Assembly: GCF_000341735.1 (NCBI RefSeq)
Contig: NZ_KB455575.1
Span: 914,852-978,851, forward strand
From: Methylotuvimicrobium buryatense 5G
GTDB lineage: Bacteria > Pseudomonadota > Gammaproteobacteria > Methylococcales > Methylomonadaceae
Length of the DNA stretch: 64,000 nucleotides
Direction: 5' to 3'
The position numbers and the translations under genes were made by a program. A model generated the notes under the pieces. That model saw nothing but the letters and a program-made list of their open reading frames with translations. It did no database searches and had not been told where the DNA came from. This document shows, piece after piece, positions 46,501-56,322 of the stretch; position 1 is the first letter of the stretch; every line of letters starts with the position of its first letter.

Positions 46501-47190
46501 ACGCTGGATTATTTCGATCCGGACGTTTTACGGGCGCAGCTGGCAAGCGAATTCGAGTCGATCCTGAATCCCGGCGGGATAGAGTGTGCCGCGGCGATCG
46601 GCGCCGTTTTATGGAACACTATCGTTTCTCGGTTGACCGAACATTTTGCTGAAATCGCCCGTTACGGCCGGCAGTTCGAACGTTTCGAAACGGCTTGGTG
46701 CTTGTGGCTTGAAGCGAACGCCTCGATCAATTGGACCGAACAGCGCCTGCAGGAAAGAGTCGAAGCCTTGTTGGCCGAGGCTTTGCTCGATGGAGACGAA
46801 ACGACGTTGTGCCGATGCGCCGCCGGCATTCTTGCCGATTACGGCACGGCGTTTTCCGATTGGCTGAACGGCTATGTCGAAAACGGCTTGGAACCGCCGG
46901 AAGATTTGTCATCGTTCGAGCCGGCACCGATCGTGCTATGTTCCGATGCTCAATTTAAAACCGGTACCGAAGACGAATTGAAAGCCTTGCTTGATAAGCA
47001 TTATCAACGCTATATCGAAGTGTCTTACCGGCTGAGAATCGTGGTCAATTTGCTGGCCGATCTGAAATCTATATACCCCGAAGCGACTCTGCACGACTGC
47101 GACGACGGCAGCGATCATAATCCGGTACGGCTCGATAAAACGGCCCTCGGTTCGCTCAATGCCGTACCACGGCCCTTTGAAAACCCATGA
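43507..47190 (+). CDS. Large baseplate protein (Pvc12-like)
   Basis: 1227 residues from the ATG at 43507, which overlaps the upstream stop by 4 bp (ATGA); the earlier GTG at 43498 is not needed. Near the N-terminus it has RHWTDYNTHDPGITILEALC, a conserved feature of the Pvc12/Afp12 baseplate proteins, and the start of a gpJ-like fold. A Cys-rich stretch near 46165-46195 (VCSEGVCKTCGFED) is unusual and could bind metal. The remainder is not assignable by eye. Family and role are inferred from motif, size and order. Confidence 0.85.
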   Translation: MKEPAVFLPRLDSQKPSEDFFALRREGIGYIEQAGSRHWTDYNTHDPGITILEALCYALTDIAYRSGWDIKDLLTLETSTAADPFPRQAFYTAREILTSGPVTPNDFRRVLIDLEPVRNAWIFCKQCACETDYYVVCDEDRLALSYRQLEQGELDAKKVTVSGLYEVLLELESDPELGDLNARKIQKMRHFYDAEGRVQTRVIELRFPDLSLSAEEEWQAFLDHPNDYSVSVRIGATDDYDVLTDPLLDQAGKDRYLKRHWRELFYVDFQVDFQQESVGLTLNIDHATLRVFGNADAKEETTLAELVELLEDVSDSGIVGLYRRKVHKIAQAVEQAKQSLHKRRNLDEDFCRIEGIALAEIAVCADVEVASDADIDRVQARIWQEIEHYLNPPIAFYSLQELRDEGLSVEAIFNGPALDNGFIKSEDLQRAMLKSEIRASDIIKRLMAIDGVLAVNNLLLTLYDPQGRIVKGKADPIQQNDGKPLFDPDRISAAWLLMLDDRRQPRFYREASRFLFFKNGLPFQARHDEAVATLHQLRGEAERPKIKNTPKDLPLPKGMYRDPGHYFSIQNEFPQSYGIGPEGLPSHASKLRRAQAKQLKAYLLVFEQFLANQIAQLAQSTDCFSLDPGIRQTYFIKELTQDIIDGYDDLVADLDKEKLEKLIESEPEFLQRRNRFLDHLLARFGEQLSDYTLLLSDLAGRQKAQASLIDTKLALLKGLPEISRYRYRSFDTTGEACAQKQYPVLKKRVNLLLGIADLKMTLSPLETIAGKTEIAFELMDWNNRPWLTGTLELDAYAASNTAAYRTVVKQMSDPEIYRIDEQTHRLTLEEDTIVLRAAHPDDLTTEAEAQKIKAVLLNWSAHQRTILVEHVLLRPKFPGDALYPVCSEGVCKTCGFEDPYSFRLTWVMPGWTSPYNVNLDLRAFAERTIRQETPTHLLSKICWVGNKRIIDNPCEPLVNELAALLLEQNQATEEESCDCAKAIYSDFSRVFNDWYHGKTLDYFDPDVLRAQLASEFESILNPGGIECAAAIGAVLWNTIVSRLTEHFAEIARYGRQFERFETAWCLWLEANASINWTEQRLQERVEALLAEALLDGDETTLCRCAAGILADYGTAFSDWLNGYVENGLEPPEDLSSFEPAPIVLCSDAQFKTGTEDELKALLDKHYQRYIEVSYRLRIVVNLLADLKSIYPEATLHDCDDGSDHNPVRLDKTALGSLNAVPRPFENP

Positions 47191-47206
47191 ATACGGTCAA
47201 AACGTC

Positions 47207-50200
47207 ATGAAAGCTGAATACGATCAATTTCCAATTTTCGAAGCCAATCAGGTGTTGAGCAACCGGCATCTGAATCAGGTATTTAATTACTTGGACGAGC
47301 AAAACCGGCTGACGCGTTCGAACCTGATCGGTATCGGTATCGTATGCGGTTTCGAAATCGAATACACGACGTCTCCGGAAGCGGTTATTCGGCTATCGAA
47401 GGGCGTCGGTATCACTTCGAAAGGCTATTTGGTCAGCGAAGCCGACGATATCGAACTGAGCGCCTATCGTTCATACACGCTGCCCAACGATATCGGGTAT
47501 GCCTCCTTCGAAGGCCATCCGATTTGGGAACTGTTCCCGAACGGCGAGCCGAATACCCAAGCCTTGAATCAACCGTCCGGTTTCTTGAACGATAAGGCGC
47601 TGCTGCTGTTTTTGGAGTTGAAAAAGGCCCCGCTGCGCAATTGCAGTCCGAATAATTGCGACGACAAAGGATCGTCGGTGACGGTCACGCTTAGGCGTTT
47701 GTTGATCAAACGCACCGATTTAGCCGACATCATTGCCGCGCTCAACGGCCTCGATGCGGGTCTGAGTTCCGCCGATTTGGAAAATCAATTGGCCGAACGT
47801 TTCAATTTGCCGGATTTGCGTTTGCCGAATATCAGCGTGCCAAGTACGTCCTTGGCGACTTCGCAGCAGGTCTTGGCTGCATTTCACGCTGTTTTTTCCT
47901 CTTCCGGCTTGGCCGCTAAAGTCGGCGAGGCCTTATCGGCCGCGTATCGAGCCTTTAAACCGCTCGTCGAGAACGATTATCCGAACGATCCGTTCGAAGG
48001 CTTCGACGCGAAATTCGGTTTTTTGAATAGCCAACCCGATTCGGCCGAACAAGTTTTGTTTCTACCGTATTATTACGATTGTTTCGACGACTTGTTGTCC
48101 GCTTACGACGAATTCCGCTGGCAAGCGGCTGAGTTGATTTGTTTATGCGGCCCGCCGGCAGAGTTGTTTCCACGGCATTTAATGGTGGGTTTATTGTTTC
48201 CCGAAGCCGTCGCCGAGCCCGGCTATTACCGGCATCGTTTTTTGCCGTCTCCTGCGGTCGGCGCCTGTACAGAGCAAACCCGAACGCTACAACAGTTGTT
48301 CGCGCGTTTGGTCGAGATGGTCGAGCGGTTTTCGAATAAGCCGCCATTAACGAACGATGCAACGCAGCAGATCAAGATAACGCCTAGCCGTTTGGGCTCC
48401 GTCGCATTATCGGAGAAGGCGATCCCTTACTATTATTTGCAAAACGGCAATCCGCCGTTGTATCGCTTATGGAATCCGGTTATGACCCGGCGCGGTCGGG
48501 CCGCGCAAAATCTAGGCTACCGCGCCTTTGAATATGCTTCGCAAGCGTTCGTGCTCGATCCGCTGCGTTTCGATCTTGAACCTTACAATTTTTTGCGCAT
48601 TGAAGGACACTTAGGCAAGCCCTATCAGAATGTACTGGAAAACCTATTGCAGCACAAAGATCGCTACCGATTGCCGATACAAATCATGGCATTGCGTACC
48701 GGAGCGTTCGAAGAATCCGGAACAGTCGATCTTAAAGAGCATGCCTGTTATTTCGAGGATTTGCTGACGCTCTACCGAGCCTACAAGCGAGAAATTTTAT
48801 GCGCGTCTTCTAAGGCGCTATCGGCCTTGTTGAACAAAAACATCGGCCGGCAAGCTCTCTCCGCCGAAAGCCGCATAGCAAGACTCGATCGGCAGCCAGG
48901 TACTCTGGGCGCCTTATTCGCCGAAAAATATCAGGGACGTGATGTGTGCGATTTGGTCGATATCGGCGAACCCCCTTTGATGAATGCCGCGATTCGGTCG
49001 GTGGGGTATCTGTACAAATTCGAACATCTATTGGTCGAGGATCTCGCCGAAATCGACTGGCCATCATTGCAGCAAAACATGGAAGGGCTTAAACAATGGA
49101 CGGCCGAAATCGAAAAACAGCGGGAAGGCGATGAAACCGCAGGCGAACTCGATTGGAAAGCGCTTTCTCTTGTCTTGAAATCGATGCTTGATCAATGCAA
49201 GCTCGAAGCCCTGGAACTCATAGAAGAAGAGTTGTTGCGTCGGGTTCGCGAAGTCAAGAAAAAACGCTTTCTGAGCCATTTTTTACAAAAACATCCGGGT
49301 ATCCGCCATAAAGCCGGCGTGCCCATCGGCGGCACATTCGTGTTGGTCTATCACCAGACGTCCAAATCCGAAGCAAAATCTGGGGTATCCGCAGTGAAAA
49401 ATGTTGCCGCCCCAGCATTAACCGTTGAAGGCATGCAGCCATCCGTTGCACATACAAGAGTGAAGGCGGCGGCCGATAGGCTGAAAAACAATCCCGCATT
49501 GGCGAACGATCAAGATTTGCAATGGCTACTTGAAACCGTGACCGGAAGACCGTTTCGTCCGGAGACAGCAGCGCCGTCGAACTGGCAAAAACTCTTGGAT
49601 GCGGTTGTCGGTCAATTACCGGACGGCTCGGTCATCGCCGATTTTTATCTGCCTTATTTGTGCTGTTCGGACTGCGCGCCGATTCAATTCGTCTTGCCAA
49701 AATCGCCGCCGACCTTCGATATTGAAGTGGGCTGCACGAATCCTAACCATCAAGCGGAAGTTTCCGTGATACCGCTGAGCGGCAAAGCGCCTTATCGCTT
49801 GCAACTAAACAATCAAGCCTTTGAGCCTTTAACCGATAAGCCGCTGATATTAAACACGGGCGCTCATCGCATGCGCATCATCGATGCCGACGATAGCGAG
49901 TCGACGGTGCGCGAAATCGTGATCGCCGAGTCTTTACTTTTGCTCGAACCGGAATATCGATGCACCGATGCCGGTGCCTATATCGCGACTATGCGAATTA
50001 CCGGCGGCACGCCGCCGTATTCGGTGAATGGCGAAATGCTAAGCGCCAGTGAGTTCGTTTCACCGCCGACAGCGAGCGGCCAAACACTGCCGGTCGAGGT
50101 CGTGGACCGTAATCAATGCAGCGTCAGAACCGAATTGGTCTTCGTTTGCGAAGCGGAATGCGATTTACCGTGCGAAGGTTTGTCGCGGCGCTGCGCTTAT

Positions 50201-50995
50201 CGTTTATGGCTGCAAGCGCCCGGTCCGGAAACGCCTTATGAAGTAGTTCGACTAAGCGGCAATTTGATCCATTTCCGCTTCAATGGTCAAAATTTCGAGA
50301 TAGGTGCAGAAAAAGTCTTTGCGGATGTCACAGCGGCTAACTTGAATCAATCTTTCGATAATACGATAGGCGGAGCCATTAAAATACTGAACGCATCGAT
50401 AGAAGAAGTGTTGGTCGACGAATTCGGCGAGGCGGGCAGGGGGCGCCTGATCGTCTCATACGAGCCGGACGAAAAGGAACCGTTCTCGGTCTTGCGAATC
50501 GAGCATTTTGTTTGCGAACGCTTCAGTCTGGAATGGGCCATGAGCTATGGGCAACCGGCGCCGGTCTTCGATATTAGCGTGCGCTATAGCAATGAGCCGT
50601 TGCCTAACGGCAATGCGTTCTTCAACGGTGTGATCCTACGAGACCGCAGGCGCAATACCGAAACCCGGATTCCGGCCTTCGACTGCAGCGAACGCAATCA
50701 ATGCGTGGACGGCGAATTCAGAAGGCTTTGCGACGGCCCTGATATCCGGCCCACGATAACATTCGAGTCGGTTGGTACAAACCGAATGAGTTTCTCGGGA
50801 GGCGTCGAAGGGAGAGCATCGCCTCCAATCATTGCCTGGATATGGGATTTTCCATCTGCTCGAACGTCAGAACCGCTATATGCCGGCGAAAAAGTCGAAG
50901 TTGAGTTCGAGAGCCTTGGACCTAGCGCAAGACTCACCGTAATCACTGCGAACGGCTGCCATTACGTTACCGAACGAACCTTATTGCTCCGATGA
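47207..50995 (+). CDS. Large eCIS protein, fibre or receptor-binding candidate, with PKD-like C-terminus
   Basis: 1262 residues from the ATG at 47207 (MKAEYDQFPIFEANQVLS); the frame's extension into the previous gene is not used. The N-terminus FEANQVLSNRHLNQVFNYL...LIGIGIVCGFEIEYT resembles phage-fibre or particle-attachment domains seen in eCIS operons. The middle contains coiled segments (VREVKKKRFLSHFLQKHPG). The last 350 residues are Ig/PKD-like modules (IEVGCTNPNHQAEVSVIPL and, near the end, IIAWIWDFPSARTSEP), with Cys pairs. It may be the host-recognition part, replacing the Pvc13 tail fibre, of which no separate gene is present. Function not proven. Confidence 0.65.
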   Translation: MKAEYDQFPIFEANQVLSNRHLNQVFNYLDEQNRLTRSNLIGIGIVCGFEIEYTTSPEAVIRLSKGVGITSKGYLVSEADDIELSAYRSYTLPNDIGYASFEGHPIWELFPNGEPNTQALNQPSGFLNDKALLLFLELKKAPLRNCSPNNCDDKGSSVTVTLRRLLIKRTDLADIIAALNGLDAGLSSADLENQLAERFNLPDLRLPNISVPSTSLATSQQVLAAFHAVFSSSGLAAKVGEALSAAYRAFKPLVENDYPNDPFEGFDAKFGFLNSQPDSAEQVLFLPYYYDCFDDLLSAYDEFRWQAAELICLCGPPAELFPRHLMVGLLFPEAVAEPGYYRHRFLPSPAVGACTEQTRTLQQLFARLVEMVERFSNKPPLTNDATQQIKITPSRLGSVALSEKAIPYYYLQNGNPPLYRLWNPVMTRRGRAAQNLGYRAFEYASQAFVLDPLRFDLEPYNFLRIEGHLGKPYQNVLENLLQHKDRYRLPIQIMALRTGAFEESGTVDLKEHACYFEDLLTLYRAYKREILCASSKALSALLNKNIGRQALSAESRIARLDRQPGTLGALFAEKYQGRDVCDLVDIGEPPLMNAAIRSVGYLYKFEHLLVEDLAEIDWPSLQQNMEGLKQWTAEIEKQREGDETAGELDWKALSLVLKSMLDQCKLEALELIEEELLRRVREVKKKRFLSHFLQKHPGIRHKAGVPIGGTFVLVYHQTSKSEAKSGVSAVKNVAAPALTVEGMQPSVAHTRVKAAADRLKNNPALANDQDLQWLLETVTGRPFRPETAAPSNWQKLLDAVVGQLPDGSVIADFYLPYLCCSDCAPIQFVLPKSPPTFDIEVGCTNPNHQAEVSVIPLSGKAPYRLQLNNQAFEPLTDKPLILNTGAHRMRIIDADDSESTVREIVIAESLLLLEPEYRCTDAGAYIATMRITGGTPPYSVNGEMLSASEFVSPPTASGQTLPVEVVDRNQCSVRTELVFVCEAECDLPCEGLSRRCAYRLWLQAPGPETPYEVVRLSGNLIHFRFNGQNFEIGAEKVFADVTAANLNQSFDNTIGGAIKILNASIEEVLVDEFGEAGRGRLIVSYEPDEKEPFSVLRIEHFVCERFSLEWAMSYGQPAPVFDISVRYSNEPLPNGNAFFNGVILRDRRRNTETRIPAFDCSERNQCVDGEFRRLCDGPDIRPTITFESVGTNRMSFSGGVEGRASPPIIAWIWDFPSARTSEPLYAGEKVEVEFESLGPSARLTVITANGCHYVTERTLLLR

Positions 50996-52416
50996 ACGCA
51001 GTGATTCGATGCTATGCGCTCGATGCCGAAACGACCGGCTCCGATGCGGACGGCGTCGAATTACAACGCCTATTGACTCGCTTGACTCACGACAAAATTG
51101 TTCAAATTCTCGACGGTGTTTTGGAGCGTTGTTCATCGCCGAACGATTATCTGTATCTCGAACGCTTGACGATCGATGTCGGAAGCATCGAATTGGATAA
51201 TCTGGAAAGCGAGTTACCGAAAAGAATTGCTACCAATCTGGAAAGCGCCTTAGCCGATATTAGCGCTTCGCATACCGACGATTCGCGGGCGCTCATCGCC
51301 GGCGGAAATTATCGGCAATCGAGACAACAAGCCGTAAACAAAGCACTGTTGTTTTTTTTGAGGATAGGGCGTTTGCCTTGGTCGTTCCGTTTGCCGACCG
51401 GTCAAAATTTGGAACAGGTTTTGACCGAAAACTGGCGTGATAACGAGTCCGCCTTGGGTGGCCGGCATTTCAGTAAGGCGCTGATCGGAGTTTTACGAGA
51501 CGATGCGGCTAGAATCCGTTTGCTTCGGCAGTTTTCGACGGATTTCGTTGCCCGCTTGTTAGTTCGTTATTTTCCGGAAACCGCTGTCGTTTTCGAGAAA
51601 ATACGGCAAGACTTAACGGATTCCGTACCGCCCGCGACTGCCGAAGACGACCGCTTAAGAACTGTTGTGCAGAACCTGTTGGTCATATTGTCGTCGGGTC
51701 AAGCCGTTAGCCAAACGATGCTGGACGAAATAGATGCAATTGTTAAAGACCGATACGACGCAAACTACGCACTGGATCGGCGTTTCGCAGGGAAACAGCA
51801 ACATCAAGTGTCTCGGAGAAGCGATTCGGCATCACGGTCCCAAACACCCTCGACACATCGGCAGGAAGATGAGCTACTAGCGCATTCATCGTATCCCTTC
51901 GACGATCCGGATATCGACGAAGGCGTCTATGTCGATAATGCCGGCTTGGTGTTGCTGCATCCATTTTTGCCGCAACTGTTTACCGCATCGACTTGTTTGC
52001 AAGACTATAAAATTGTTAAAACCGGCAGGGCCTTGGCGCTTTTACATTATCTGGCAACCGCAGAAACAGTTGCACACGAATACGACTTGGTATTACCTAA
52101 GGTACTGTGCAATATCGACTTGCCCGTGCCGGTCGAAACCCTAACGGAACTGAGTCTCGAAGAACGAAGCGAAGCCGATGAATTATTGACTGCCGTGGTG
52201 AAACATTGGGACGTATTACGAAATACCTCGATCGACAGTTTACGAGGAACGTTTATTCTGAGGCCCGGAAAACTGATGCGGCGCGGCGATGGCGACTGGC
52301 AACTGCATGTCGAATATCGAAGCTGCGACATTTTACTGGATAGCCTGCCTTGGAACATTGCAACGATTAAGCTGCCGTGGATGCAAAACCTGCTTTGGGT
52401 GGAGTGGAGCCTATGA
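50992..52416 (+). CDS. eCIS tape-measure protein family (Pvc14 position)
   Basis: 474 residues, start overlapping the previous stop by 4 bp. It shows two features of the contractile injection system tape-measure family: an N-terminal YLYLERLTIDVGSIELDNLE segment and the later NAGLVLLHPFLPQLF motif, plus KALLFFLRIGRLPWSF. The protein is thought to set particle length and assist tube assembly. Its stop overlaps the start of the putative effector gene. Confidence 0.8.
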   Translation: MNAVIRCYALDAETTGSDADGVELQRLLTRLTHDKIVQILDGVLERCSSPNDYLYLERLTIDVGSIELDNLESELPKRIATNLESALADISASHTDDSRALIAGGNYRQSRQQAVNKALLFFLRIGRLPWSFRLPTGQNLEQVLTENWRDNESALGGRHFSKALIGVLRDDAARIRLLRQFSTDFVARLLVRYFPETAVVFEKIRQDLTDSVPPATAEDDRLRTVVQNLLVILSSGQAVSQTMLDEIDAIVKDRYDANYALDRRFAGKQQHQVSRRSDSASRSQTPSTHRQEDELLAHSSYPFDDPDIDEGVYVDNAGLVLLHPFLPQLFTASTCLQDYKIVKTGRALALLHYLATAETVAHEYDLVLPKVLCNIDLPVPVETLTELSLEERSEADELLTAVVKHWDVLRNTSIDSLRGTFILRPGKLMRRGDGDWQLHVEYRSCDILLDSLPWNIATIKLPWMQNLLWVEWSL

Positions 52417-55400
52417 AGACCGGTGTAAAAAAATCATCCGGCACTGTTTCGAAACCGGCCAATCAAGCTTTTTTTGCCAAGGCCGGTTCGAGCGGATTTT
52501 TTGCGGCCGCGAACGAACCGAAAGCGCCGGCCGTGCAATTGAAAATGACGGCCAACAAACCCGGCGACAAATTCGAAAATGAGGCCGATAACATGGCCGA
52601 TAAGGTCATGAAGATGCCGGCGCCGGAAGAGCGAGTGCAAAAGGCGGAATTACCGGAGGAAAAAGTTCAGAAACAAGAAGAGCCTCTTCAAAAAGCCGAG
52701 CTTCCCGAAGAAAAAGTCCAAAAACAAGAGGAAGAACCACTCCAAAAAGCCGAAGAGCCCGAGCGAACGATACAAAAGCAAGAAGACGAAACACTGCAAA
52801 AGGCTGAAAGACCTGAAGACAAACTACAAAAGGCGGAAGCTCCTGAAGAAAAATTGCAAAAGCAAGAGGAAGAGCCCTTACAAAGGGCTAAAGCTCCCGA
52901 CGAAGAACTGCAGAAAGCCGAATCAAGCGACGAAGAGATCCGAAAAAAAGAAGAAGACCAATTACAACGCAAAGGCGACGGCGCGCCCGGCGTCAGTAGC
53001 CAAGTCCAATCGGCGATTCATAATAAAACCACCGGCGGCGAGGCTTTATCCGGCGATATCCGAGGCTTCATGGAGCCTCGCTTCGGCGCCGACTTTAGCA
53101 ACATTAGGATTCATCACGACGCCGAAGCCGGCGGCTTAAGCAACCGACTCAGCGCGAAAGCCTTTACCTACCGTAATCACATATTCTTTTCCCACGACCA
53201 ATACCGGCCCGGTACCGGAGAAGGTAAGCAACTGCTTGCACACGAACTGACCCATACGATACAACAGGGCGCCGCCGTGCAGCGGAGTCCGCAGGTGACA
53301 ACGACTGCAACGCATCCTGCGCTACAACGCAGTTTTTTACCGGATCCGCGCGATTTCATTGCCAGAAAGGCTGCGTTGATACCGGGCTTCCCGATGTTGA
53401 CCGTGGTGATCGGCATGAACCCGGTGACCGGTGCGGCTGTCGATCGCAGTCCGGGCAACATCATGCGGGGAGTCATCAGTCTGCTGCCCGGAATCGGCCC
53501 GGTTATCAATCAAGCCTTGGATAATCATGGAATCTTTTCGAAAATAAGCGACTGGGTTTATCAGCAATTCGATGCACTCAAGGAAATGGGGAGCGGTATT
53601 TGGGAAAGCGTTAAACAATTTATCAAAGAGCGATCGATTACCGATATCAAAAATCTGGATGCTGTTTGGGAGCAGGGCAAGCGCCTAATTACCGGACCAA
53701 TAGACAAAGTAAAATCTTTTGCCGCCGGTCTCGTCGGCGGAATTGCCGGTTTGATCAAGGATGCGATTCTCAATCCGATTGCCGAGTTTGCGCGCAGTCA
53801 AACGAATGCTTATCCGTTGTTGTGCTCTGTTCTCGGCAAGGATCCGATTACCGGCGATAAGGCGCCGGACGATGCCGAGGCGTTGATCGGCGGATTCATG
53901 AATTTGATTAATCAGGGCGATGTCTGGGCCAAGATTCAGGAAGCGAATGCAGTGCCACGCTGCATGGCTTGGTTCAAAAAATCGATGCAAACGGTCAAAA
54001 CTTTTGCCGTACAAATTCCGGGGCTTTTTATTGCCTCGTTCAAGGCATTGGAAATCAAGGATATTATTTTGATTCCGCTCGCGTTCGGAAAACTGGCCAA
54101 GGTTTTCGGCTCGTTTGCGGGTCAATTCATCGGTTGGGCGGGAAGCGCCTTGTGGAATCTGCTGGAGATTATTTTTGACACCGTTAAGCCCGGCGTAATC
54201 GGTATCGTCAAGCGTACCGGCGGTGCACTGAAAGCGATTTTAAAAAATCCGTTACCTTTCGTCGGTAATTTGGCTGCGGCCGGTAAATTGGGTTTTCAAC
54301 AGTTCGCCGGCAATTTTCTAGGACATCTCAAAAAAGGGCTGTTCGAATGGCTAACCGGTTCATTGCCGAGTGTTTATATCCCTGCATCGTTTGCATTGGG
54401 CGAGATTGCGAAGTTCGTGTTTTCGGTGTTGGGATTAACTTGGCAAAATATGCGCGTCAAATTAGTCAAAGTGCTCGGCGAAAAAACCGTTCAGGCGCTC
54501 GAAACCGGTTTCGACATCGTCAAAACATTGGTCACGCAAGGACCTGCTGCCGCATGGGATAAAATCAAGGATCAGCTTTCGGACCTCAAGGACACCGTGA
54601 TCGGTGGAATTATAAGTATGGTTGTCGACATGGTCGTCAAAAAGGCTGTTCCCAAGATCGTTTCAATGTTTATACCGGGTGCCGGTTTCATTTCGGCTAT
54701 TTTGTCCATTTACGATCTAGTGATGGTCGTCGTGCAGAAATTGTCGAAAATCGCCCAGGTCGGCGCCGCATTCATCGGTTCGATCGTTCAAATCGCCGCC
54801 GGCAACATCGGTGCGGCGGCCAAACGCGTCGAATCGGTACTGGCCGGCATGTTGTCGCTGGCCATCAGTTTTCTCGCCGGCTTCGCAGGTTTCGGTAAAG
54901 TCGCCGATAAAGTCATGGGAGTAATCAAAAAAGTTCGCGTGCCGATTGATAAGGCGTTGGATAAGTTGATTGGCTGGATCGTCAGCAGGGCTAAGGCTTT
55001 GTTTGCGAAGTTCTTTGGCGGGAAAAGCAAATCGGATGAGCGAACCGATGCTCAGAAACAAGCGGATTTAGGCAAAGCAATGAGTGAAGTCATTCCCATG
55101 ATGGAAAACCATCAACTATCGCGTAATAAAAAAGTGTCTAACCTGATGCTAATAAAGCAAAAATACAGAATGTCTAAATTGGAATTTGTTACTGAGTCAC
55201 GGAAAGGAGCTACAGAGAAATTTCATGTTGAAGCGGAAATCAACCCTAAAGCTAAGTCGCCGACGATGATGGATACTGTGCTACCTAGGGAAATGATTAA
55301 GCTTCCTACACAAACTATTGGTGTTCCGATACCTCGCCCTAAATCCGGTGGTGCTGAAAATGTATTATCTGGACCGGAGAAGACCGGACAAACTGGCAAG

Positions 55401-55742
55401 CATCGTTCTCATATCTTTGGTCCTATTATTGGGCATGATTTATCTGAGGGGATGTCTTATGCTCCTAAGTTGGTCAATCTGAGTTACATGGAGCACGGAA
55501 TAGAAACGTTTATGAAACATCTCGTTGAAATAGAACCTCCAGGCGTGGTATTCAAATTGAGTCCGGCTATTCGTAGAAAAAGAACGGCTGTATTGGAAGA
55601 AGTTAATTATGTTGTGACTGCACATAAGGGTGAGGAGAAAGCGACAATTTGCGATATTACGATTGAGCTTGATTACACCAAAAGTGAAAACAATCCCAAA
55701 GTTCTACTTTCCGTAGAACTTGTCGGGCGTTTGTTCGGGTGA
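52413..55742 (+). CDS. DUF4157 putative eCIS effector with unusual C-terminal domain
   Basis: 1109 residues from the ATG at 52413 (ATGA overlap). Residues 73-185 are a charged, repetitive stretch based on QKAE/QKQEE units. Residues about 200-290 form a DUF4157 domain with the metal-protease-like HELTH motif (His277, Glu278, His281), a marker of eCIS-associated toxins. Residues 310-870 are a series of amphipathic or hydrophobic helices. From about residue 890 the DNA becomes clearly AT-richer, and the C-terminal 220 residues contain RSHIFGPIIGHDL followed by LVNLSYMEHGIETFMKHL. This pattern vaguely recalls the DRGH-type DNA/RNA non-specific endonucleases. The tail may be a swapped toxin module. 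No immunity gene follows. Confidence 0.75.
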   Translation: MKTGVKKSSGTVSKPANQAFFAKAGSSGFFAAANEPKAPAVQLKMTANKPGDKFENEADNMADKVMKMPAPEERVQKAELPEEKVQKQEEPLQKAELPEEKVQKQEEEPLQKAEEPERTIQKQEDETLQKAERPEDKLQKAEAPEEKLQKQEEEPLQRAKAPDEELQKAESSDEEIRKKEEDQLQRKGDGAPGVSSQVQSAIHNKTTGGEALSGDIRGFMEPRFGADFSNIRIHHDAEAGGLSNRLSAKAFTYRNHIFFSHDQYRPGTGEGKQLLAHELTHTIQQGAAVQRSPQVTTTATHPALQRSFLPDPRDFIARKAALIPGFPMLTVVIGMNPVTGAAVDRSPGNIMRGVISLLPGIGPVINQALDNHGIFSKISDWVYQQFDALKEMGSGIWESVKQFIKERSITDIKNLDAVWEQGKRLITGPIDKVKSFAAGLVGGIAGLIKDAILNPIAEFARSQTNAYPLLCSVLGKDPITGDKAPDDAEALIGGFMNLINQGDVWAKIQEANAVPRCMAWFKKSMQTVKTFAVQIPGLFIASFKALEIKDIILIPLAFGKLAKVFGSFAGQFIGWAGSALWNLLEIIFDTVKPGVIGIVKRTGGALKAILKNPLPFVGNLAAAGKLGFQQFAGNFLGHLKKGLFEWLTGSLPSVYIPASFALGEIAKFVFSVLGLTWQNMRVKLVKVLGEKTVQALETGFDIVKTLVTQGPAAAWDKIKDQLSDLKDTVIGGIISMVVDMVVKKAVPKIVSMFIPGAGFISAILSIYDLVMVVVQKLSKIAQVGAAFIGSIVQIAAGNIGAAAKRVESVLAGMLSLAISFLAGFAGFGKVADKVMGVIKKVRVPIDKALDKLIGWIVSRAKALFAKFFGGKSKSDERTDAQKQADLGKAMSEVIPMMENHQLSRNKKVSNLMLIKQKYRMSKLEFVTESRKGATEKFHVEAEINPKAKSPTMMDTVLPREMIKLPTQTIGVPIPRPKSGGAENVLSGPEKTGQTGKHRSHIFGPIIGHDLSEGMSYAPKLVNLSYMEHGIETFMKHLVEIEPPGVVFKLSPAIRRKRTAVLEEVNYVVTAHKGEEKATICDITIELDYTKSENNPKVLLSVELVGRLFG

Positions 55743-56322
55743 TATCAAGGCTATGTTCGTATTAATAGTTGAAAAATCCGCAAGCCAGAGTTTGCCGTCA
55801 GGATGTCCCAAACCGGAATTTGTGACATAGCATAAAAGATTTTTGGTTCCCAATGTATACACAAGACCGGTAAAGGTGCTGAACAGAGGTTATCGAATAC
55901 CTGGGAATGGTACTATTTGAAAAATCTGTGGATATTGAAAGTCAATCGTGACGAATGCGTTGTTCCCACAAAGGGCTGGATGCTCTGTGGGAGCAGATCC
56001 CCTGATCGCGATTTCGAGGTCGAGAGTGTTAAGCGAAAATAAATGGTATCGAGGCCTCATTGGCTGATATTGCAAAAGGGGAATTTATGACTTATGTATA
56101 ACGATGAGCGGTACTCCGTGGAAACGCATACCTTCGCTGCCGAGGCAAGAACGATATGAATTCCTATGCTGGAGCGGTGGGAACGAGTAGCACGGCAACC
56201 CTACCGAGGTTAACTAAGCCAATATGATTTGACCTGAGTAAGGATTCAGTGGTTAGGAATAAGCACAAATCGGCATTTTTTTACGGTCTTTGTCCTAAAT
56301 AAAATTCAAAAAATGACGCTCA
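55743..56322. other. 580-bp spacer without a recognisable gene
   Basis: Between the putative effector and the AAA+ ATPase. It begins with CTATGTTCGTATTAATAGTT, the terminal motif of the element at 22780-23129, but the matching right end is absent. Frames here are short and unprotein-like. It may be decayed DNA left after exchange of the effector 3' end. Confidence 0.5.

Noticed and set aside
55743-56322. Possible immunity gene after the putative effector
   Set aside because: No frame of more than about 60 codons has a start, ribosome site or plausible composition; eCIS effectors also often lack immunity proteins.
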